A stretch of DNA of 64,000 nt from Duganella sp. Root336D2 (GTDB lineage Bacteria; Pseudomonadota; Gammaproteobacteria; Burkholderiales; Burkholderiaceae_D): NCBI RefSeq assembly GCF_001425005.1, contig NZ_LMDB01000035.1, positions 199,005 to 263,004 on the forward strand, in the 5' to 3' direction. Below are positions 7,798 to 16,250 of the stretch, one piece after another (the stretch's first letter is position 1; every line of letters begins with the position of its first letter). A program made the position numbers and the translations under genes. The notes under the pieces are model-generated. The model saw only the letters and a list, made by a program, of their open reading frames with translations, ran no database searches and was not told the origin of the DNA.

Positions 7798-8463
7798 ATG
7801 CCCAATAAAACCCTTGCTGCCCTGCTGATTGCCGCGCTTGTCACGACCGGCTGCGCGGATATGAGCGCGACCCAGCGCGGCACTGCCACCGGTGCCGGGG
7901 TCGGCGCCGGCCTTGGCGCCGTGCTCGGCGCCGCGACCGGTCCTGGCGGCGGCAAACGGGCGGCCGGCGGCGCGGCAATTGGCGCGGCCATCGGCGCCGT
8001 GGTCGGCAACGTCTGGTCCAAGCGCATGGAAGCGCAGAAGCAGCAAATGGAACAGGCGACCCAGGGCACCGGCGTGCAAGTCACGCAAACCGGCGACAAT
8101 CGCCTGAAGCTGGAGATCCCGAGCGATATCTCGTTCGACACCGGGCGCTCCGACATCAAGCCGGACTTCCGCCCTATCCTGGACCGCTTCGCCAGCACGC
8201 TCAATGAAAACCCGGCGACCTCGGTGAGCATTGTCGGCCACACCGACAGCACCGGCAGCACCGGCGTCAACCAGCCGCTGTCGGTCGAGCGCGCAGCCCA
8301 TACCCGCGACTACCTGGCGACACGCGGCGTATCGCCAACCCGTATCGTGATCGAAGGGCGAGGCGAGCAGGAACCGATCGCCTCGAACGACGACGCAGCC
8401 GGCCGCGCGCGTAACCGCCGCGTGGAAATCTTCGTGGCCGAGCCACGCCAGCCACAAGGCTAA
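7798..8463 (+). CDS. OmpA-family lipoprotein with glycine-zipper domain (YiaD-like)
   Basis: 221 residues. Signal peptide with lipobox TTGC, glycine-zipper segment (~25-72), a basic linker, then an OmpA domain (~95-215) with the NVTDxSxxN-like peptidoglycan signature seen here as GHTDSTGSTGVNQPLSVERA and the terminal NRRVEIFV. E. coli YiaD has this two-domain plan; it is an outer-membrane lipoprotein that binds peptidoglycan. Start ATG has GAAGGAGAAG immediately upstream. The gene lies just after a terminator and before a GC-rich hairpin (8475-8501), so it is probably monocistronic. Confidence 0.9.
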   Translation: MPNKTLAALLIAALVTTGCADMSATQRGTATGAGVGAGLGAVLGAATGPGGGKRAAGGAAIGAAIGAVVGNVWSKRMEAQKQQMEQATQGTGVQVTQTGDNRLKLEIPSDISFDTGRSDIKPDFRPILDRFASTLNENPATSVSIVGHTDSTGSTGVNQPLSVERAAHTRDYLATRGVSPTRIVIEGRGEQEPIASNDDAAGRARNRRVEIFVAEPRQPQG

Positions 8464-8474
8464 GCAATCCTGGA

Positions 8475-8501
8475 CGGCCCGGGGCATGCTGTCCCGGGCC
8501 G
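8475..8501. other. GC-rich hairpin, possible weak terminator
   Basis: CGGCCCGGG and its exact complement CCCGGGCCG flank a 9-base loop. There is no T-run, so intrinsic termination is uncertain; it lies between the OmpA and DUF3617 genes. Confidence 0.5.
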
Positions 8502-8525
8502 CGCCTCACGCCCCTGGGAGCCCCC

Positions 8526-9119
8526 ATGAAAATCCGATCCTTCTTCCTGCTTTGCCTGGCGGCCGCGCCAGCGATGGCGCAGACTTTGAAACCAGGTTTG
8601 TGGGAGCTGGATAACCGCATCGCCTCTGCCAGTCCGGAAATGATGGCGATGATGGCGGCAGCCCAGCAGCAGATGGCGAATATGGCGCCGGAACAGCGCA
8701 AGGCAATGGAACAAATGATGGCGCGCCACGGCGTCAACATGGGGCTGGGCGATAACGGCGGCGTCAAGCTGAGCTATTGCCTGACCAAGGACATGGCCGA
8801 GAAGCAGGACTTGCCGGCCGGCCAGCCCGGCCAGTGCAGCACCACCCGCACCCCGGTGCCGGGCGGTTTGAACGTGACCTTCAATTGCACCCGCCCGCCC
8901 TCAAGCGGCAATGGGCAGGTGATCTTCAACGGCAATACCGCTTACAGCATGCGCATGAACGTAAACAGTTCAGCGCAGGGCAAGCCGCAGAACATGGTGG
9001 TGGAAGGCAGCGGCCGCTGGCTCAGTGCGGACTGCGGCAGCGTGGCGGCGCCAGCGCCAGCCGCGCCGCCCAGCAAGCCAGGACCGGAAGTGCAGGCGCC
9101 TACTCGCCGCGCTCAATAA
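8526..9119 (+). CDS. DUF3617 domain-containing secreted protein
   Basis: 197 residues. Sec signal peptide (MKIRSFFLLCLAAAPAMAQ) and the DUF3617 hallmark at the mature start: LKPGLWEL, followed by a Met/Gln-rich segment (~35-62), a conserved CLTKDMAEKQ and paired cysteines later (CSTTRT, FNCTRP, ADCGS). DUF3617 proteins are small periplasmic proteins of unknown function, common in Proteobacteria. The C-terminal Ala/Pro tail (~180-197) overlaps the convergent aminotransferase gene by 20 bp. Confidence 0.85.
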   Translation: MKIRSFFLLCLAAAPAMAQTLKPGLWELDNRIASASPEMMAMMAAAQQQMANMAPEQRKAMEQMMARHGVNMGLGDNGGVKLSYCLTKDMAEKQDLPAGQPGQCSTTRTPVPGGLNVTFNCTRPPSSGNGQVIFNGNTAYSMRMNVNSSAQGKPQNMVVEGSGRWLSADCGSVAAPAPAAPPSKPGPEVQAPTRRAQ

Positions 9120-9939
9120 AGGCCCAGTACAGTTCGCGGGCCTTGGCAGCGACAGGACCGGCCGGCAGTTCGCGGCCGTTATAGCGCACGCAAGGCGTGA
9201 CCTTGCCGAAGTTGCCGGTGTTGAAAATCTCGCTGGCGCGATCCAGTTCTTCCGGCTTGACGCTGCGCTGCTCGACCTCAATGCCGGCCTCGGCCAGCAG
9301 CTTGATCACCCGGGCGCGGGTAATGCCCGCCAGGAAGGTGCCATTCAGTGCTGGCGTCACGACCTTGCCTTCAGCCGTCACGAAGAACAGGTTGGCGGTG
9401 GCGAACTCCGCCACATTACCCTGGCTGTCGCAAACGACCGCGTTGTCGCAGCCGCGTTCTTTTGCTTCACGCAGCACGCGGGTCGAATTGGCGTACAGCG
9501 CGGAGGCCTTGGCATCGGTCGGCGCCATGTCGGCATCCGGGCGGCGCATGGCCGACAGGCAGGCCGAGAAGCCGGTGAAGGGCGGCACCGGTGCATCGAA
9601 CAGGGTCAACGCGAAGGCAGCCTTCTCGGAAACCGGGATCAGCAAGCCATCGGTAGCAAAGACCAGTGGGCGGATGTAGAGTTCAGCGTCGGCCGGGAAA
9701 CGCGCCACGCCCTCTTTCACCAGCTGTTCCATTTCATTTACGCTGAGCGGACATTCCAGGCCCAGGCTGCGCGCCGAGCGGATGACACGCTCGAGGTGCG
9801 GACGCAGGTCCGGCAGCTTGCCGCGCATGGCACGCGCACCATCGAAAACTGACGAGCCAAGCCAGACGCTGTGGTCCATGGCACCAAACAGTGGCGCATT
9901 GCCTTCCGCCCAGTTTCCATTGAAGTAAGTCAGATACAT
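9100..9939 (-). CDS. Class IV aminotransferase (branched-chain amino acid aminotransferase-like)
   Basis: 279 residues from the ATG at 9937-9939, which has GGGGAA upstream; an earlier in-frame ATG at 9979-9981 would overlap the porin stop and lacks a site. Fold-type IV PLP signatures: FNG at the start, SSVFDGARA (~29-37), R90 in LYIRP, the presumptive PLP lysine K144 in TDAKASALYANS, and EFATANLFFV (~170-180). It would transfer amino groups between branched-chain keto acids and glutamate, or less likely act as a D-amino-acid or aminodeoxychorismate enzyme. Near full length for the family. No ilv genes adjoin it, so the substrate is inferred only from family. Confidence 0.82.
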   Translation of the reverse strand: MYLTYFNGNWAEGNAPLFGAMDHSVWLGSSVFDGARAMRGKLPDLRPHLERVIRSARSLGLECPLSVNEMEQLVKEGVARFPADAELYIRPLVFATDGLLIPVSEKAAFALTLFDAPVPPFTGFSACLSAMRRPDADMAPTDAKASALYANSTRVLREAKERGCDNAVVCDSQGNVAEFATANLFFVTAEGKVVTPALNGTFLAGITRARVIKLLAEAGIEVEQRSVKPEELDRASEIFNTGNFGKVTPCVRYNGRELPAGPVAAKARELYWAFIERGE

Positions 9940-9980
9940 AGTGTTCCCCGCTGAAAGTTCCAGCTTGGGAATGTAGCACA

Positions 9981-11066
9981 TCAGAAAGCGTGGCGCAGGC
10001 CGAAGGTAATGGCGCGGCTGCCCTTGCCGGTTTCGCTGGCAGTGCCGGCGGTATAAGCCGCGCCGTTGCGGTTGCGGATGTGGGCGAAGGATGCGTGCAG
10101 CGCGGTGCGCCGGGACAGCGCATACACCACGCCAAGTGCGGCCTGGTCGGCATCGTGATTCGGCGGGCTGCGGTCGTCCTTGTGGATGAACGAGGCCATA
10201 TAAGTGGCGCGGCCGCTGGTATAGGAAATGCCGGCCAGCATATCGTGGCTGTAGAGCGACGGCGTTGTCAGCGCCAGGGCGCCATACGGGTTGGCCGGGT
10301 CCCAAGGTGAACTGCCGAGGCCCCGATTGATGCCATACGCGGCGAATACCGTGATGGCGCCAAATTCCAGGTTGGCTGCCACCAGGGTATTGCGTGCGGA
10401 CAGGTCAACCGGCTGCGTGGTGCCGACCGCCTCGATCGGGTTGCGCTTGCGCTGGTGGGCAATGCGGACATTGAACATGCCGTTGGCAAAGCCCAGCGTG
10501 GCGCCATAGGCCCGATTGCGCGAGGTGCTGAATTCCGACTCGCCGAAACTGTAGATGGCGCCGGCGCTCCATTGATGGCCGGACGGCGTGCGGTATTTGA
10601 CGGCATTGTCGTAACGCTTGGTGGTAAAGCCCATCAGGTTGGTCGCGGTACCGGCCAGTCCGCCATGGAAGGGATCGGCCACTTCGGCCAGCGCCTCATA
10701 TTGCAGGTTGTACTGGCGCCCCAGGGTCAGCATGCCCCAAGTCCCGTCGAGCCCGACCCAGGCCTGGCGCCCCAGCAGGCGGCCCTCTTCAGAGCGGCCG
10801 GTGTCGTTTTCAACCCCGCCTTCCAGGGTGAACACGGCCGAGGTGCCATTGCCGCCCAGCGGTTCACGTCCAGTGATGCCGATGCGCGAACCTTCCGAGA
10901 TGCCGGGCGAAACTTTGCTGCTGGCGCAATTGTCCTTGCAGCCGCGTTCGAGCACGACGCCGGCGTCGACCACGCCGTAGGGCTGGACGCCCTGTGCCGC
11001 CGGCGGTTCCCTGGTCTGCGCCAGCGCCAGTACAGGCATTGTGAGCAGGATGGCAAGTGCTTTCAT
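9981..11066 (-). CDS. Gram-negative porin (Burkholderiales type)
   Basis: 361 residues from the ATG at 11064-11066. Signal peptide MKALAILLTMPVLALAQ, then a first strand typical of Neisseria/Burkholderia porins (QPYGVVDAGVVLE), the GSRIGITGREPLGGNG segment, and a C-terminal strand ending in phenylalanine (ITFGLRHAF) needed for Bam-mediated outer-membrane insertion. Trimeric 16-strand general diffusion channel by family. The 5' end is divergent from the CoA-transferase at 11138, so 11067-11137 carries both promoters. Confidence 0.9.
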   Translation of the reverse strand: MKALAILLTMPVLALAQTREPPAAQGVQPYGVVDAGVVLERGCKDNCASSKVSPGISEGSRIGITGREPLGGNGTSAVFTLEGGVENDTGRSEEGRLLGRQAWVGLDGTWGMLTLGRQYNLQYEALAEVADPFHGGLAGTATNLMGFTTKRYDNAVKYRTPSGHQWSAGAIYSFGESEFSTSRNRAYGATLGFANGMFNVRIAHQRKRNPIEAVGTTQPVDLSARNTLVAANLEFGAITVFAAYGINRGLGSSPWDPANPYGALALTTPSLYSHDMLAGISYTSGRATYMASFIHKDDRSPPNHDADQAALGVVYALSRRTALHASFAHIRNRNGAAYTAGTASETGKGSRAITFGLRHAF

Positions 11067-11137
11067 GCTTGTCAGCTTAGGGTAAGCAGTGTGATGCAAT
11101 CTGTGCGCACACAAACAAAACACCCTGGAGACCGAGT

Positions 11138-12415
11138 ATGTCCAGCAAGCGTTGCAGCGCCGCCGACGCCGTCCGCCTCGTGCGTGATGGCGACATGATC
11201 ATTGTCCCGACCGGCGCCGGCGAGCCGCCGGCCCTGTTGCGGGAACTGTCGGCACAGCGCCGCAGCTTCAAAGGCGTGCAGGTGGCGCAAATCCTCGCCA
11301 TGCGCAAGTACGACTACTTCGATCCGGAAACTGCGCATCATGTGCGGCATTGCGCGCTATTCTTCGGCGGCGCATCGCGGACCGCGGGACAGGCGGGCTG
11401 GGCCGATTTCATCCCGGCCTATTTCTCGGAGATCCCATCCTTGATCGATCAGGGACAGATGCCCGCTGATGTGGTGTTTGCAATGGCCTCGGAAATGGAT
11501 GCGCACGGCAACTTCGCGCTCAGCCTGGGCGCCGACTACACCATGGCGGCGCTGCAGAAAGCGCGCGTGATCGTGCTCGAATCCAATCCCAATGTGCCGT
11601 TCGCGCACGGCCAATGCCATATCCACATTTCGCAGGTCACGGCCGTGGTGGAAAGCGATGAGCCGGTGATCGAAGTCGGCCTGCCGAAGATCGGCCCGGT
11701 GCAGGAAGCGATCGCGGCGCATGTCGCACCCATGATCGACGACGGCTCGACCTTGCAGATCGGCTATGGCGGCATTCCCGATGCGGTGGTGATGCAGCTC
11801 ACCAGCAAACAGGACCTGGGCATCCATACCGAAATGATTGGCGACGGCATCCTCAAGCTGGTGGAGTGCGGTGCTGTCACCAATCGCCGCAAAACCTTCA
11901 TGCCGGGCCGCATGGTGGCGACGTTCGCGCTGGGTTCGCGCAAGCTGTACGACTTCATGCACCACAACCCGATGCTGGAAATGCACCCGGTCAGCTTTAT
12001 CAATGATCCCTGCATCGCCGGGCAGAACGACAAGCTGGTTTCGATCAATGCCAGCCTGCAGGTCGACCTGCTGGGCCAATGCGGCTCGGAAAGCCTGGCC
12101 CACCTGCCCTATTCCGGCACTGGCGGCCAGGTCGACTTTGTGCGCGCCGCCAACCGTTCGCGCGGCGGCAAGTCGTTTATCGTGCTGCCATCAACCGCCA
12201 AGGAGGGCAGTATCTCGCGCATCGTCCCGACGCTTTGTGCCGGGACGCATGTGACTACCAGCAAGAACGACATCAATTACGTGGTCACGGAATATGGCGT
12301 GGCCCAGCTGCGCGGCAAATCGGCCAGGCAGCGGGCCGAAGCGCTGATCGGTATTGCCCATCCTGACTTCCGGGCCGAATTGCGGCGCGAGGCAGCCCGG
12401 CTGAACTACAGCTGA
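11138..12415 (+). CDS. Acetyl-CoA hydrolase/transferase family (4-hydroxybutyrate CoA-transferase-like)
   Basis: 425 residues with the two halves of a class I CoA-transferase. The glycine motif IGYGGIPDAVV (~207-217) and the HTEMIGDG motif, whose glutamate E232 aligns with the known glutamyl-CoA nucleophile of 4-hydroxybutyrate CoA-transferase, are both present. The C-terminal half carries the acyl-CoA-binding GTGGQVDFVR motif and ends in the usual VVTEYGVAQLRGKSARQRAEALI. It would exchange CoA between acetyl-CoA and another short carboxylate. Begins 71 bp from the divergent porin. Precise substrate not determinable. Confidence 0.88.
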   Translation: MSSKRCSAADAVRLVRDGDMIIVPTGAGEPPALLRELSAQRRSFKGVQVAQILAMRKYDYFDPETAHHVRHCALFFGGASRTAGQAGWADFIPAYFSEIPSLIDQGQMPADVVFAMASEMDAHGNFALSLGADYTMAALQKARVIVLESNPNVPFAHGQCHIHISQVTAVVESDEPVIEVGLPKIGPVQEAIAAHVAPMIDDGSTLQIGYGGIPDAVVMQLTSKQDLGIHTEMIGDGILKLVECGAVTNRRKTFMPGRMVATFALGSRKLYDFMHHNPMLEMHPVSFINDPCIAGQNDKLVSINASLQVDLLGQCGSESLAHLPYSGTGGQVDFVRAANRSRGGKSFIVLPSTAKEGSISRIVPTLCAGTHVTTSKNDINYVVTEYGVAQLRGKSARQRAEALIGIAHPDFRAELRREAARLNYS

Positions 12416-12479
12416 TTATGTACGGTAGCGAACAATCAAACGTTCGCTGCTGTCTTAGACTTGCTTTCGGAGGTGATCC

Positions 12480-13973
12480 ATGAGGGCAAGTCGCTGTATG
12501 GCGTTTTTCCTCGCAGGCTGGACACTGTTGGCCTGCGCACAATTGCCCGAAGTTGATTCGGACCAGGCCAAATCGCGTGCCAGCGCGGTACCGGAGATCG
12601 TCACCGCCAAAGGCAAGCTGCCACGCCAGACCACCGAGCAATTGCTGAAAAAGCGATGGGCCAAATCCACGCTGGACTTGAAGGGCCAGGCGGCGCTTGA
12701 AGAAGCGGCGACCGGCGTGCCCCTGATCGCCGGCAACAAGGTGCAATTGCTGTTCGATGGGCCGCAGACGATGGCGGAGATGATGAAGGCCATCGCGGCA
12801 GCCAAGGATCATATCAATTTCGAGACCTATATCTTCGACCAGGATGAGCTGGGCAAGCAGTTCGCCGACCTGCTGATCAAGAAGCAGCGCGAAGGGGTGG
12901 TGGTCAACGTGATCTACGACAGCGTCGGCACCATCGGTGTGCCGCAGGAATTCTTTGACCATATGAAGGATGGCGGCATCAAGCTGCTGGCTTTCAACCC
13001 AGTCAATCCGGCCAAGGCGCGCGGTAACGGTTGGAAGCTGAATAGCCGCGACCATCGCAAGATGCTGATCGTCGATGGCAAGGTTGGCTTTACTGGCGGC
13101 ATCAATATCAGCGATACCTATTCCAAGAGTTCGCCATTCCGGGGCGGTATTGGCGGCAGCGGCCCTGGCAGCGGTCCCGGCGGCGGGTCTGGACTTGGCT
13201 CGGGCGCCGGCTCGCGCTCGGGCGCCGGCATCGGGTCGGGCGCAGGGTCCGGCGGCGCCAGGGCGCATCCCGCAAGCGATGATGATGTCGGCTGGCGCGA
13301 TACCCATGTACGCATTGAAGGACCGGCCGTGCAGGCCATGCAGTGGCTGTTCGTGCAGGCATGGATTGAGCAGGATGCGGACGATCTGCGCGATGCAAAA
13401 TACTTCTCGCAAGTGGCGCCGGCGGGCGACAAGGTGGTGCGGGTGCTGGGCTCCCGGCCCGAGGGCCGCTTTGAGATCTATAAAGCATTGCTGCTGGCGA
13501 TGCAGGAGGCAAAGAAGTCGATCCATATCACCTGCGCCTATTTCGTGCCGGATGACCAGACCATGGAGGCGCTGACCAATGCCGCGCGGCGCGGTGTCGA
13601 TGTACAGCTCGTCCTGCCCAGCGTGTCGGACAGCGGGCTGGTGTTCCATGCAGGGCGGGCGTTCTACCAGCCTTTGCTGGAAGCGGGTGTGAAGATTTAT
13701 GAACTCAAGCTGTCGGTCTTGCATGCCAAAACGGTGGTGATCGACGGCGTCTGGTCTACCGTCGGCTCCACCAACCTTGACCGGCGCAGCTTCCTCCACA
13801 ACAGCGAAGTCAACGTGATCGTCATGGGCGATCTGTTTGGACTCGAGATGGAGAAGGCGTTCAAGGAAGACCTGCACAATTCCAAGGAAGTGACGCTGGT
13901 GGATTGGAACAAGCGGCCCATCTCCAACCGCCTCAAAGAATGGCTTGCCCGCGTGTGGGACTACTGGCTCTGA
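12480..13973 (+). CDS. Phospholipase D family / cardiolipin synthase-like lipoprotein
   Basis: 497 residues. Signal peptide with a possible lipobox (LLAC), two HKD motifs (H192-K194 in RDHRKMLIVDG, and H415-K417 in LHAKTVVIDG followed by GSTNLDRRS), so it is a complete PLD-fold phosphatidyltransferase/phospholipase. Cardiolipin synthases couple phosphatidylglycerol headgroups, but this protein has a signal peptide rather than the two N-terminal transmembrane helices of ClsA. A striking Gly/Ser-rich insert (~221-262) interrupts the first lobe just after HKD1. Good AGGTGATCC spacing before ATG. Membrane-associated, periplasm-facing role inferred. Confidence 0.87.
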   Translation: MRASRCMAFFLAGWTLLACAQLPEVDSDQAKSRASAVPEIVTAKGKLPRQTTEQLLKKRWAKSTLDLKGQAALEEAATGVPLIAGNKVQLLFDGPQTMAEMMKAIAAAKDHINFETYIFDQDELGKQFADLLIKKQREGVVVNVIYDSVGTIGVPQEFFDHMKDGGIKLLAFNPVNPAKARGNGWKLNSRDHRKMLIVDGKVGFTGGINISDTYSKSSPFRGGIGGSGPGSGPGGGSGLGSGAGSRSGAGIGSGAGSGGARAHPASDDDVGWRDTHVRIEGPAVQAMQWLFVQAWIEQDADDLRDAKYFSQVAPAGDKVVRVLGSRPEGRFEIYKALLLAMQEAKKSIHITCAYFVPDDQTMEALTNAARRGVDVQLVLPSVSDSGLVFHAGRAFYQPLLEAGVKIYELKLSVLHAKTVVIDGVWSTVGSTNLDRRSFLHNSEVNVIVMGDLFGLEMEKAFKEDLHNSKEVTLVDWNKRPISNRLKEWLARVWDYWL

Positions 13974-14026
13974 TTTTTGATATCCATCAAACCGCAGTGT
14001 GCCTTTCGGCCCAGGCTGAAAGCACC

Positions 14027-14542
14027 ATGAATGACCGCAAACCGCCCACCTCGCTTGACAAGCCCCAGCCTGGCGATGAACATGCAGGTATCCCCATGCG
14101 CGTAATCAGGCTGGAGGTGATGGTGGAAGAAGTCATTCTAAAACTCGACAAGCTCGACCTGAAACTCGATAAGCTGGACAAAAAAGTCGACGATGGGCTG
14201 GAAAAGCTTAACGACAAGATCGATAGTGGACTGGAAAAACTTAACGACAAGATCGATAGCGGACTGGAAAAGCTTAACGACAAGATCGATAGCGGACTGG
14301 AAAAGCTTAACGACAAGATCGATAGCGGACTGGAAAAGCTTAACGACAAGTTCGATAGTGGACTGGAAAAGCTCAATGACAAGATCGATGCTGGACAGGA
14401 AAAACTCTACGACCGGATCGACTCGAACCAGAAGGAGTGGCTTAACCAGTTCGCCAAGATCTATTACATGCTCGTTATGTTTTTGATTGCGCTGATTGGC
14501 GGCCTGCTCGCCTTGCTGGCGAAGGCTGTTGGTGTTTTTTAG
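14027..14542 (+). CDS. Coiled-coil protein built of 11-residue repeats with C-terminal membrane anchor
   Basis: 171 residues from ATG 14027 (the frame further upstream lies inside the PLD gene). Residues ~24-55 are Leu/Lys/Asp-rich coiled coil, ~57-133 are seven 11-residue units of the form GLEKLNDKIDS, and ~145-166 form one transmembrane helix (LVMFLIALIGGLLALLAKAV). Eleven-residue (hendecad) periodicity gives a right-handed or nearly straight coiled coil. Topology would place the rod on one side of the membrane, most simply the cytoplasm since there is no signal peptide. Similar 'DUF' proteins with variable repeats exist in Burkholderiales, but I do not recognise a function. Confidence 0.75.
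   Translation: MNDRKPPTSLDKPQPGDEHAGIPMRVIRLEVMVEEVILKLDKLDLKLDKLDKKVDDGLEKLNDKIDSGLEKLNDKIDSGLEKLNDKIDSGLEKLNDKIDSGLEKLNDKFDSGLEKLNDKIDAGQEKLYDRIDSNQKEWLNQFAKIYYMLVMFLIALIGGLLALLAKAVGVF
14195..14425 (+). repeat. Seven tandem 33-bp in-frame repeats
   Basis: Units start at 14195, 14228, 14261, 14294, 14327, 14360 and 14393. Units 1-4 are almost identical in DNA as well as protein, unit 5 has an Ile-to-Phe change, and units 6-7 have diverged. Near-identity at synonymous positions points to recent unit duplication and likely copy-number variation between strains. Confidence 0.92.
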
Positions 14543-15348
14543 CTCGCGGGACGCCAGATGTCGCCCTGGCGGCGGAAGATGTCGGTGGCGGCGAGGGTGA
14601 AACCGGTGCTCTGGTTCCAGCCGTAACGCTCGACCTGGATTTGGTCGTACTGCACGCGCAGCACATTGAATGAATTTGTTTCGCCGCGACTGCGGGTCGA
14701 CGTCGCTGTGCCAGCCTGGACTACCAACGCGGCGTAGCCGTCTATTTCATAGCGCTCGGAAGTATTGTGGCTGTGGCTGGTATGCAGGTGCCCTGCCAGC
14801 AGCAGGTCCACGCCGCAGCGCGCGAATGTCTCCATCGCCATTGGCGCACGGTCCACGATATCGTCATTGTCCTTATGCGGCGGCAGGTCGAAGGGATGGT
14901 GCGTCACCACCACCCGCGTGAGACTGCCCGACAGGCGCGAGAAGCGTTGCCGCAGGTATTCCACCTGGCGCCGGTTGACGCGGCCATCCTTGAAGGTCAG
15001 CGAACGTGCCGTGTTCAAGCCCAGCACGGCAATTTCATCGTCCACGAACTCCGGCGCCAGGTCGCGCGTGATATAGCGGCGGTATTTGACCAGCGGCTGG
15101 AAGAAGCGTGCCGCCACGTTGTACAGGGGAATGTCGTGATTGCCCGGCACCACGATCTGCGGCGTGGGCAAGGTGTCGAGGTAATGCCGTGCCTGGCGGA
15201 ACTGGGCGCTGCGGGCGCGCTGGGTCAGGTCGCCGGACACCACCACCACGTCCGGCCGCAGATCACCGATCAATTCGCGCAAGGGCGCCAACAACGCATT
15301 GTCGACGCGGCCGAAATGCAAATCGGAGATATGGACCAGGGTTCGCAT
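14539..15348 (-). CDS. Calcineurin-like metallophosphoesterase
   Basis: 269 residues with all five metal-binding blocks: ISDLHFG (D9, H11), GDLTQR, GNHD, VTHHPF and GHLHTS. This set belongs to the 3',5'-cyclic nucleotide phosphodiesterase/UDP-diacylglucosamine pyrophosphatase-like superfamily; the substrate cannot be assigned from sequence. Start codon overlaps the last base of the lipid kinase stop at 15348, and the kinase in turn overlaps the PAP2 gene, so the three form an operon; a lipid-phosphate role is therefore likely. Convergent with the repeat protein (4-bp overlap of stops). Confidence 0.88.
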   Translation of the reverse strand: MRTLVHISDLHFGRVDNALLAPLRELIGDLRPDVVVVSGDLTQRARSAQFRQARHYLDTLPTPQIVVPGNHDIPLYNVAARFFQPLVKYRRYITRDLAPEFVDDEIAVLGLNTARSLTFKDGRVNRRQVEYLRQRFSRLSGSLTRVVVTHHPFDLPPHKDNDDIVDRAPMAMETFARCGVDLLLAGHLHTSHSHNTSERYEIDGYAALVVQAGTATSTRSRGETNSFNVLRVQYDQIQVERYGWNQSTGFTLAATDIFRRQGDIWRPAS

Positions 15349-16250
15349 TAATCCTCCTGAGGTCGCGGCACGATCACCGGCAAGGCGGCCGGGCGGATCC
15401 GGTAACGCAAAGGCGGCGCCATCACGGATACCTCACCGTCGGTCGCCACCCGCAGGCGGCGGTGGCGGGTTTCGATCATCATTTCGCCGGCCTGGAACAC
15501 GTGAAACTCGCGCGACTGCCGCAGCCGTCCGAGCAAAGCCCGCAGGGCCAGCTTCAGCAAGCCAAAGCGGGTCGGCCGCTGGGCCACATACACACTCAGC
15601 ATGCCGCCGTCGATGCGAGCCCGCTCGCCGATATTGAAGCCCTGCATATGGTATTCATTATTACCGATGAAGACGAAAGGCGTGCGCCGCGCATGGCCTT
15701 GCTCGCCCAAAGTCAGGCGCACGCTGAGGAAAGGATAACGCCGCAGCGCGGCCAGTGTCGCCCAACCGAATGCCGTCCACTTGCCCCGGCCGAGGCGGCG
15801 CTGCTGCCGCTGGCGATCGCGCACGATATCCGGATACAGCCCGAGGCTGGAGTTATTCAGGAAGATGCGGCCATTCACCTCCCCTACGTCCACGCGCGCC
15901 ACATGGCCAGCCGCCAGCGTGGCAACTGCCGCGTCCAGCTGGGGCGGGATGCGCAGGTCGCGCGCAAAGTGGTTCAGCGTCCCCATGGGAAGCACGCCGA
16001 ATACGGCGCCGCTATCCAGCACCACCGAGGCAACGGCGTTGATGGTGCCGTCGCCGCCGCCTGCCACTACGATCGGCGCGCCGGCAGCCAGTGCTGCGCG
16101 TGCCGCCTCCATCAGGTGATTGACGTCCGCCGCCAGGGTAATGTCGGCATCCAGCCCATGGCTGGCAAGCCGTGCGGCCAGCGACTCGCGCCATGCCTGG
16201 CCATATCCCAGGCCGGCGCCGGCGTTGATGATCACAGCCATGCGGCTCAC
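15348..16250 (-). CDS. Diacylglycerol kinase family lipid kinase (YegS/BmrU-like)
   Basis: 300 residues. NAGAG near the N-terminus, the catalytic VVAGGGDGTINAV loop (~61-73), the GTLNHFARDL motif (~88-97) and a conserved SLGLYPDIV segment define the DAGK catalytic family. The enzyme phosphorylates a lipid such as diacylglycerol or undecaprenol with ATP at the cytoplasmic face. Overlaps PAP2 by 4 bp at its start and the phosphoesterase by 1 bp at its stop, so translational coupling is likely. Lipid substrate uncertain. Confidence 0.9.
   Translation of the reverse strand: MSRMAVIINAGAGLGYGQAWRESLAARLASHGLDADITLAADVNHLMEAARAALAAGAPIVVAGGGDGTINAVASVVLDSGAVFGVLPMGTLNHFARDLRIPPQLDAAVATLAAGHVARVDVGEVNGRIFLNNSSLGLYPDIVRDRQRQQRRLGRGKWTAFGWATLAALRRYPFLSVRLTLGEQGHARRTPFVFIGNNEYHMQGFNIGERARIDGGMLSVYVAQRPTRFGLLKLALRALLGRLRQSREFHVFQAGEMMIETRHRRLRVATDGEVSVMAPPLRYRIRPAALPVIVPRPQED

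Noticed and set aside
12285..13877. A 530-residue minus frame opposite the phospholipase D gene
   Set aside because: High-GC shadow ORF; the plus strand carries both HKD motifs.
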